Positions 57,757-64,000 of a DNA stretch of 64,000 nucleotides are shown in pieces. A program made the position numbers and the translations under genes. A model generated the notes under the pieces. It ran no database searches. It was not told where the DNA came from and worked only from the letters and a program-made list of their open reading frames with translations. Numbering within the stretch: position 1 is the stretch's first letter; each line of letters starts with the position of its first letter. The stretch is from Portibacter lacus (GTDB lineage Bacteria; Bacteroidota; Bacteroidia; Chitinophagales; Saprospiraceae), in NCBI RefSeq assembly GCF_021533215.1, contig NZ_JAJNKA010000005.1, positions 356,279 to 420,278 on the forward strand, given 5' to 3'.

Positions 57757-58690
57757 CCCGGAGGAATATTTTAAGGAGTGGCAAAGGATTGTAGAAAATG
57801 ATTCTAGGTATTGCTTTTACAACACTATACAGTGGTATCAATTACAAGAAAAGTATTATAATATTCAACTAAAATTTTTTAATCTAAATATAAATGGTGA
57901 ATTTATCCTAATTCCAGTTTTTGAAAGGAAAAGAAAGTTTGGATTCAGAGAATACAATACAAGTTTACTTGGAACTTACGGAACCATCTTGATAGATAAA
58001 AATCAGGACTTAGAAGAAGAATCAGTATTGTCAAGTATTGATAAAAAGAAGAACTTTAATATTTCGGGAAATCCTTTTTTTTCAGAAAATTTTTCCGATA
58101 ATAATTCCAATGATTTCACCCAGATTTTGTATTTGGAAAATTTAACGACTGATCATTTCAAAGGAAATCACAGGCGATTTATAATAAAAGCAGAGAAGGA
58201 CGATATGAATGTAATTTCTACAGAGGACCTCTCAGAGTGGAAGTTGTATTTTGAAATTTACACGAAAGTGAAACTAGAACGAGGGGATAAATCGTCTAAT
58301 GATTATAATTATAAATTATTTGAGTTAATATACAACTTGCCAGTAAAGATGAGAAAGCTTTGGATTGTGAAGCATGATAATAAAATTGTTGGAGGTGGAG
58401 TTTTCTTTTATTACAAAAACAAAGTTCATCACTGGCACGGAGCGTTTATGAGAGATAAATTAAAATTTGGATCTACATATTTAATGCACTCAATTGTAAT
58501 GAAGGACGCACAAGAAAAGGGATTTAATATTTATGATTTCAATCCTAGTGGTGGCCATAAAGGTGTTGAAAAGTTTAAAAGTGGTTTTAACCCAGAAAAG
58601 CTATATTTTTTAAGGGCAGAAAATCAAAAGTTAATTTATGGCCTTGCCTTAAAAAGCTACGAAAAAATTAGAATGTTTTTTAAATTATAA
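57743..58690 (+). CDS. FemAB/BioF2-like GNAT-fold transferase
   Basis: This 315-residue protein has the C-terminal GNAT-like fold of the FemAB group: RKLWIVKHDNKIVGGGVFFY, VHHWHGAFMRD, YDFNPSGGHKGVEKFKSGF. The family transfers amino acids or acyl groups from activated donors, and the close position behind a WecE-like aminotransferase suggests N-acylation of the aminosugar (inference). It overlaps that gene by 14 bases. Confidence 0.82.
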   Translation: MKILDPEEYFKEWQRIVENDSRYCFYNTIQWYQLQEKYYNIQLKFFNLNINGEFILIPVFERKRKFGFREYNTSLLGTYGTILIDKNQDLEEESVLSSIDKKKNFNISGNPFFSENFSDNNSNDFTQILYLENLTTDHFKGNHRRFIIKAEKDDMNVISTEDLSEWKLYFEIYTKVKLERGDKSSNDYNYKLFELIYNLPVKMRKLWIVKHDNKIVGGGVFFYYKNKVHHWHGAFMRDKLKFGSTYLMHSIVMKDAQEKGFNIYDFNPSGGHKGVEKFKSGFNPEKLYFLRAENQKLIYGLALKSYEKIRMFFKL

Positions 58691-58833
58691 AATGTAGTAA
58701 GGAAGGTAAGTCTACACATGATATCGACTTTTAATTATGCCTACTAATCTACTTTTGTTCTAAAGTACAAAGATACAATTACAGTCATAAACCAAATTGA
58801 ATGTATTTTAGAAGTTAAATTTTATTTTTATAG

Positions 58834-59379
58834 ATGCGAGATTTCTTGAAATACATAAAGGGACAATTTGATTCTTCTTACAAAGCAAGAAAATATTTAA
58901 TTAATAAATATCCGGATTTAGTAATTGAGGAAAATGTTCAGTTCAAAGGACCACTTGATAATTTGGTTCTAGGCAAGTCTTGTATCTTTCAAAGAAATTC
59001 AGTGGTACACCTTGGTGGTATGCAGTGGTGTAATAATAAAGGAAAACTTGAGATAGGAAATAATGCTGTAATTTCTCCAAATGTTGTGATATATGCTGCT
59101 GGAGCTGAAGTGAAAATAGGAAATGACTTTGATTGTGGTCCAGGAGTAATAATATCAGCAAGTAAGACAAGCATCGAGAACAGTCAGGCACATGATTTTA
59201 AATCTATTTTCATAGGCGACAATGTTACATTATATTCCAATGTTGTTATTAGTCCAGGAGCCAAAATAGGAAACCATTGTGTAGTTGGGGCAAATTCAGT
59301 TGTGAATTCTAAAATTTCAGATCATTCGTTAGCTATTGGGAATCCAGCTGTTGTTGTGAAGGAAAACATTAGAAAATGA
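58834..59379 (+). CDS. Hexapeptide-repeat (LbH) acyltransferase
   Basis: This 181-residue protein carries left-handed beta-helix repeats (GNNAVISPNVVIYA, VTLYSNVVISPGAKIGNHCVVGANSVV) and ends with the IGNPAVVVKENI signature of the maltose-acetyltransferase/WcaF-like group. It would acetylate a sugar of the surface polysaccharide. A 143-base gap precedes it; its stop overlaps the next start (ATGA). Confidence 0.9.
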   Translation: MRDFLKYIKGQFDSSYKARKYLINKYPDLVIEENVQFKGPLDNLVLGKSCIFQRNSVVHLGGMQWCNNKGKLEIGNNAVISPNVVIYAAGAEVKIGNDFDCGPGVIISASKTSIENSQAHDFKSIFIGDNVTLYSNVVISPGAKIGNHCVVGANSVVNSKISDHSLAIGNPAVVVKENIRK

Positions 59380-60557
59380 AAGTACTTCATCTTTTTAATG
59401 AATATTTACCGTTCTCAGAAATTTGGGCTTATAACCTTTTATGCGAAATGGAAAATACTGATGTTGTAATTGGCGCCTTCTATTACAATGATCAATTTAA
59501 AAACGAAGCATTTGAGTTTATACCTAGAAAAAGGTCAAGCGAAATCAGTGAACTTTTGAATAATCCCGCTACTAATATTTTCAGGCGAATCAATAACAAA
59601 AGAAGATTTTCAAAGTTAAAGGCAGACTTTCAGGAAATTCAAAATTGGATAACCGTAAATAGACCTGATTTAATACATTTTCATTTCGGCACCACGGCAG
59701 TAAAATTTGAAAGGATATGGAATAATTCAATAAACATTCCATTTGTAGTTTCTTTCTATGGGTATGATTATGAAAAAGCAATTTATGATCATCCAAAGTT
59801 AAAGGAGGAATACAAAATGCTTTTTGAAAAAGTAAGTTCTGTATTTGTAGAAGGAACTAACGGTGTTGATTTGTTATCAATTCTTGGTTTGAACCGATCG
59901 AAAATAAAAGTGCTTCGACTAGGCGTAGATACAGAGAATATCGTATTTCAGAAACGCAAGATTAGTAGACCATTAAAATTTATCCAGATTGCCAATTTTT
60001 TAGAAAAGAAAGGACAAGTTTTCATTGTAGAAGCGGTAAACCAAATGCAGGATATTTGGAAAGATAAAATACACATAACACTTATTGGGAATCATTCAAG
60101 TGAGTATGGAACGAAAGTTTTAGACTTAATTCAAGAATATAATATCAATTCGTTTTTCACGATTAAGGGCATAATACCATACCAGGAGATACAGAAAGAG
60201 CTAAGAAATAATCATGTATTTATACATCCAAGCTGTTACGCTAAAGACATGGACTGTGAAGGAGGTGCACCAACGATTTTATTAGATGCGCAAGCGAGTG
60301 GGATGCCTATTGTAAGTACATTACATTGTGATATTCCCTCTTATGTTCAACATGGAAATACAGGTTTTCTTACACCAGAAAAAGATGTAAATGGCATCAT
60401 TGAATCTATCAATAAGTTTCTCGAGATGGATAATAGTGAATATGTAGAAATGTGTAAATCTTCACGAGCTCATATAGAAAAGGATTATAACGTTAAGCAG
60501 AACGCAAGGCTTATAGAGCAGGAATATGCTAATTTCACTGCCGCAAAGTATGAATAA
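59376..60557 (+). CDS. Family 4 glycosyltransferase (WcaL/colanic-acid type)
   Basis: This 393-residue enzyme has a GT-B fold: an N-terminal domain (HFHFGTTAVKFE, VSFYGYDYEKAI) and a C-terminal donor domain with the EGGAPTILLDAQASGMPIVST region and HGNTGFL. The second glutamate of the usual EX7E motif is Asp. It would add a sugar during repeat-unit assembly. It overlaps the acyltransferase by four bases and the flippase by eight. Confidence 0.93.
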   Translation: MKVLHLFNEYLPFSEIWAYNLLCEMENTDVVIGAFYYNDQFKNEAFEFIPRKRSSEISELLNNPATNIFRRINNKRRFSKLKADFQEIQNWITVNRPDLIHFHFGTTAVKFERIWNNSINIPFVVSFYGYDYEKAIYDHPKLKEEYKMLFEKVSSVFVEGTNGVDLLSILGLNRSKIKVLRLGVDTENIVFQKRKISRPLKFIQIANFLEKKGQVFIVEAVNQMQDIWKDKIHITLIGNHSSEYGTKVLDLIQEYNINSFFTIKGIIPYQEIQKELRNNHVFIHPSCYAKDMDCEGGAPTILLDAQASGMPIVSTLHCDIPSYVQHGNTGFLTPEKDVNGIIESINKFLEMDNSEYVEMCKSSRAHIEKDYNVKQNARLIEQEYANFTAAKYE

Positions 60558-61980
60558 GTATAAATATTCCATAATCGCCCAAATCGGACTTAGGATATTC
60601 ACCTTCATTGTAAGTATTATCTTAATTAACCTAATTGCTCCAGCTAATTTTGGTTTGATCGCGATGCTTGCACCACTGCTTGCCTTTCAAAACTTATTCC
60701 ATTCGTTCGGAACAGTTAATAGCATTATTAGTAAAGAGTCAATCAATGATAATGAAGTAAATTCACTCGTGTGGAGTAAGTTGATTTTCAGTGTGATCAT
60801 TAATATAATATTTGTTCTAAGTGCATCATATATAGTTGATTTTTACGGTCAACCAGAATTGAAGTGGATCATAAAATATTACGCATTTAGCTCTGTATTT
60901 TTTGCCATTACCCAAATTTTTACGGGTATTCTATATAAGAAGGAAGATTTCAAAAAAGTTGCATCGATAGAAGTGATTTCAGTTGTTTCTTCGAGTTTGA
61001 TAGCAATTGGATTAGCATATTTCCAATTCGATTTACTAGCATTGGTGATCAGGGATTTTTGTTTAATCCTTTTCACTTTTATATTGAGTGTTTTCTTCGT
61101 ACAGTGGAAGCCAAGTTTTAGATTCAAGCTTTCAGATCTTACTTACTACTTTACCTTTGGATCGCACATTACTTTGAATGCCATTGTAAATTTTTTCGGC
61201 AGGAATCTAGATGATATTTTGATCGGGAAGAAGTATGGATCTACAGATTTAGGAGTGTATTCGAAATCTTATGCGTTGTTAACAATGCCACATGCCATCA
61301 TTACGAATATAGCCGTTAAACTTGCGATGCCAGTGGTATCACGTCAAAAATCTAACTTGGAAGCTTTAGATATTTATAAGAAAATAGTTTGGGTTGTGTT
61401 TAATCTGAATACTCCATTATCGCTTATCATATTTTTTACTGCTGACTATCTTATTCCGAAGGTTTTTGGGATTCAATGGGTCATGATGATTCCGTATTTA
61501 AAGCTATTCTGTTTATTATCTATTTTTCAAGCTATTGGTCCTATTGATAATCTTATTTTTCAAGGTCGAAGAAAAACTAAATTGTTTCTTTACTTCGGAT
61601 TAATTTTGAATGTGACTTTAGTTTTGTCTCTAGTCTTAGGATATTATCTTACCAATACTGCATACGGGATTGCAATTTATTATGTGACAGCCAGCATATT
61701 AACATTTCTACCAAGCCAGTACTTTACTGCTAATGCGGCAGAAACAACAATGATAAACCTTTTAAAGAATATAGCAATTTCAATTTTCGCGTGCGGCATC
61801 TGTTTTTTAATGATTTTTACTGTGTCAAATTTCCTTGTACTACAAAATGCCATTGGAACAATTTTATTAATCATAGGGATACCATTGATTTATTTTTTAT
61901 TAGTCTATGCAATGAATTCGGAGAAAGTGATAGGGAACATCTCTTATTTTAGTCAAATAATTAGAAAGGAAAATGGATAA
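60550..61980 (+). CDS. Wzx-type polysaccharide repeat-unit flippase (MOP family)
   Basis: I chose the ATG at 60550 (MNKYKYSIIAQIG), since the longer frame from 60526 adds only residues overlapping the previous gene. The 476-residue protein has 12-14 hydrophobic segments and the family's FGLIAMLAPLLAFQNLFHSFG and GKKYGSTDLGVYSKSYAL patterns. It flips undecaprenyl-linked repeat units to the outer face of the inner membrane. No Wzy polymerase is seen within the window. Confidence 0.9.
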   Translation: MNKYKYSIIAQIGLRIFTFIVSIILINLIAPANFGLIAMLAPLLAFQNLFHSFGTVNSIISKESINDNEVNSLVWSKLIFSVIINIIFVLSASYIVDFYGQPELKWIIKYYAFSSVFFAITQIFTGILYKKEDFKKVASIEVISVVSSSLIAIGLAYFQFDLLALVIRDFCLILFTFILSVFFVQWKPSFRFKLSDLTYYFTFGSHITLNAIVNFFGRNLDDILIGKKYGSTDLGVYSKSYALLTMPHAIITNIAVKLAMPVVSRQKSNLEALDIYKKIVWVVFNLNTPLSLIIFFTADYLIPKVFGIQWVMMIPYLKLFCLLSIFQAIGPIDNLIFQGRRKTKLFLYFGLILNVTLVLSLVLGYYLTNTAYGIAIYYVTASILTFLPSQYFTANAAETTMINLLKNIAISIFACGICFLMIFTVSNFLVLQNAIGTILLIIGIPLIYFLLVYAMNSEKVIGNISYFSQIIRKENG

Positions 61981-62005
61981 GGTTAGGTCTCGGCACAAAA
62001 GAAAA

Positions 62006-62912
62006 ATGGATATGGAAATATATTTAAACAATCTTGAAAGTGCTCAAATCATATCTAAAATAGAGCTTTCTCTTTAATGCTAGAGTTAATGATCCAGTTT
62101 TTTTTAGAAAGAACACGATTCTGATCTTTGCGGATCCTAGAAGCGGTAGTACTTGGCAGGCAGGATTGTTGAATGACAATCCTGGTTCAGCAATAATCGA
62201 TGATCCACTTAACTTAAAGAAAACGCCCTTTCTGAATGAATAAGAATTTGGCCGGCACCAAGTAATTCCCGAGCATGCAAATTGGAACTTACCTTATGAA
62301 TATTTTTTTATACTACTCAATGGTACATGTATTCCTAAATCTCTATTAAATCAGAAAGTTGGATATAAAGCAGATATTGAATTTCTAATTTTTAAGCTTG
62401 TTCGCGGCAAAATGTTGGCGAAATGGTTATTAGCAAACTTTCCCGTTAAATACAAACCTATCTATTTGATACGGAATCCATTTGCGATGATAAGTTCTCT
62501 TAAGTTGCACCCAAACTGGTCATACCCATTTAAAAAGTTTGAAATTCCTGACCAGCCATTCAATGATATTTATAAAACGCACTGTGATTTTTTGACTGCA
62601 TTAGAAACCGTAGCGGAACAACTGCTTGCATTTTGGTGTCTTTCAAATCAGGAAACAAGAAATATGGTGGAGGTTGAGAAATCCTTTCAAGTTATCTTCT
62701 ATGAAAATTCAGTAACTAATCCAGAAAGAGAACTTAAAGTATTGTTTGAAAAATGGGGTATAGCATTCAGTCCAAAGTATTTGAACGAGATTTCTAATTC
62801 CAGTGCTTCTAGCATTGATAATAAAAAAATGAATCCCAAAAGTCAACTTTTTAAATGGAAAAAATTACTAGGTTCAGAAGAAATTAATCGGTATCAGTCA
62901 ATACTTAATTAA
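62006..62912 (+). pseudogene. Broken sulfotransferase-like gene
   Basis: Three pieces in order give one sulfotransferase-like protein. The ATG at 62006 opens a frame that stops at TAA about 62075-62077. A net +1 shift near there continues into the second frame, which shows the PAPS-binding motif LIFADPRSGSTW. TAA at 62241-62243 interrupts that frame, which then continues in the same frame as an open stretch to 62912 (from 62412: KPIYLIRNPFAMISSL). With both lesions repaired it would be about 300 residues, usual for the family. It may have sulphated the polysaccharide. Confidence 0.85.
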
Positions 62913-63074
62913 TTCAATATTGATCTTTATGATATGCATGACATTATGCCCGAAGTTTCTTAATTCTCATACTTAATATATTTTAGTCCATTTTCTACAG
63001 TTTTTAACATTGGATTCGCTTAACATTTTAGTGAAACTTTATGCCAAATTCCAATTTGTATAATCAATAATGAT

Positions 63075-63842
63075 TCAAAAGTTTTTCCGGATTTTCAAAA
63101 TTATTTTTTTAATTATCCGAATAAGAAAATGATGAATTGTTTCCGAGTGTACATATTTTATCTTTTTAATACTGTTTAGTTTTACTTTGTTTGCCCAGAC
63201 CCAATCTGAATCATCTTGAATAATGAAATTGCTGTAGTTTTGATGTTGAATAACAAGGAGATGAAATATTTCTTTTATATGTGGAATTGATTGTTCTTCT
63301 TTAGACAGACTTCTATGTGAGATTCCATCCGTTATATCTCTTCTAAGATTAGCATCTGCATATGTCCAGGAATAATCGTCCCATATGATCCACCCATTTT
63401 CATTTAATAATTTATCGCATAAGAAAAAAGAACTACTGTCAATAGTCCAATTTTTCGGACCATCAATAATGATTAAATCATATTTTGTTTTACATATATT
63501 TTCTTCATTATTTGAACATGATTTAATTTCATTGTGTAAAAACCAATTGTATCCAGACTGCATTCTATGTACCTCTACATATTTGCTTAAATCTAATAGC
63601 TGGTCTTCAATGGTTGGAATAAATGCATCTTTAACTTCAATTAAATCCACACAAGTTAGTTTTCCATTCCCGATTTCATCAAGTGCAGCAGCAATATAAC
63701 AGCTTGCAGTGCCATGAGCGATACCAAGCTCAAGAATATTAGTTGGCTTATTTGTTATAATAAATTCATAAAGTGACTTTGCGTTGGTCTTCGAAATGAA
63801 AGGGACATTTTTAACTCTTTTATGTATATTTTCAAACTTCAT
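63075..63842 (-). CDS. Class I SAM-dependent methyltransferase
   Basis: This 255-residue protein is a Rossmann-fold methyltransferase with NILELGIAHGTASCYIAAAL (SAM site, about 36-55), CVDLIEVKD, DLIIIDGPKNW and GWIIWDDYSW. It resembles the CmcI/Methyltransf_24 group found in polysaccharide clusters. It is transcribed towards the sulfotransferase pseudogene. Its substrate is probably a sugar of the surface glycan (inference). Confidence 0.85.
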   Translation of the reverse strand: MKFENIHKRVKNVPFISKTNAKSLYEFIITNKPTNILELGIAHGTASCYIAAALDEIGNGKLTCVDLIEVKDAFIPTIEDQLLDLSKYVEVHRMQSGYNWFLHNEIKSCSNNEENICKTKYDLIIIDGPKNWTIDSSSFFLCDKLLNENGWIIWDDYSWTYADANLRRDITDGISHRSLSKEEQSIPHIKEIFHLLVIQHQNYSNFIIQDDSDWVWANKVKLNSIKKIKYVHSETIHHFLIRIIKKIILKIRKNF

Positions 63843-63867
63843 TTAAGGTTCATTTTTCTGACTAATA

Positions 63868-63880
63868 TGAGGTTGTAGCC
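63868..63880 (+). other. Possible left terminus of an IS3-family element
   Basis: TGAGGTTGTAGCC lies 48 bases before the transposase start and opens with TG, as IS3 termini do. The right end is beyond the window, so the inverted repeat cannot be confirmed. Confidence 0.25.
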
Positions 63881-63927
63881 TTACCAAAAAATAATACAAA
63901 TCTAAAATTAACTAAATTTGAATTATT

Positions 63928-64000
63928 ATGAAAAGAAGTAAGTTTACAGAAACACAAATTATTAAGGCTCTGAAAGAGAATGAGTCAGGCAAGAGTGCTG
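63928..64000 (+). CDS. IS3-family transposase OrfA, cut by the window edge
   Basis: ATG at 63928 begins MKRSKFTETQIIKALKENES, which is the standard start of IS3-family OrfA proteins (DNA-binding helix-turn-helix half of the transposase). Only 24 codons are visible. It marks the 3' edge of the polysaccharide cluster and follows the methyltransferase gene start by 85 bases. Confidence 0.85.
   Translation, partial: MKRSKFTETQIIKALKENESGKSA

Overview
The window is a chromosome segment from an AT-rich member of the Bacteroidota. The evidence is a SusC/SusD pair, a C25 peptidase with a type IX secretion (T9SS) sorting tail, Bacteroidota-type promoters (TTG, about 20 bases, TAnnTTTG) in front of both tRNA genes, weak Shine-Dalgarno signals, and many signal peptides and lipoboxes. 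I cannot fix the genus from the sequence. A free-living, possibly marine member of the Saprospiria or Cytophagia would fit, but that is inference.

Positions 1-18761 form a rhamnose/pectin utilisation locus. On the minus strand lie susC, susD, a PL22-type oligogalacturonate lyase, a GH106-type alpha-L-rhamnosidase and a six-hairpin glycosidase-like gene that runs off the window. A GntR-type regulator follows. On the plus strand are the bifunctional aldolase/dehydrogenase RhaEW, an RhaI-type isomerase, an RhaB-type kinase and an NCS1-like permease. Together they would take up and cut a rhamnose- and galacturonate-containing glycan (rhamnogalacturonan-like) and carry L-rhamnose to glycolytic products. 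A long hairpin separates susD from the hydrolase genes, and a 37-codon ORF lies between rhaEW and rhaI.

Positions 18762-39960 are mostly housekeeping and small accessory genes: tRNA-Val, a four-gene minus operon (AlkA-like glycosylase, aspartoacylase-like protein, two unknowns), an LVIVD-repeat secreted protein, a glucosaminidase behind a sigma-54-like promoter, PdxA, RsmA, an AraC regulator, MsrA, YqeY, a TrpF-like protein without the usual catalytic motif, an alkyltransferase-like protein lacking the acceptor cysteine, DUF2147, DUF1080 plus a GH29 fucosidase, an acyl-CoA ligase, a TPR protein, an OmpA-family protein, RNase HII, a BlaI-type repressor and a CAT-anticodon tRNA with an odd T-loop.

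Positions 39956-51437 hold a PhyH-type dioxygenase, a solitary DnaE2/ImuC-like polymerase, a small membrane-anchored CHAT protease, SPOR, SRAP and M48 proteins, and the minus operon GT2-rsmG-mscS.

Positions 51652-63842 start with the large C25 peptidase and continue into a surface-polysaccharide cluster: DegT aminotransferase, FemAB-like transferase, hexapeptide acyltransferase, GT4 glycosyltransferase, Wzx-type flippase, a sulfotransferase pseudogene and a divergent methyltransferase. The window ends inside the first gene of an IS3-family element. I saw no CRISPR array, prophage or recognised defence system. The best leads for something new are the stand-alone CHAT protease, the sigma-54-type site before the glucosaminidase, the MITE-like repeat and the small ORF in the rhamnose operon.
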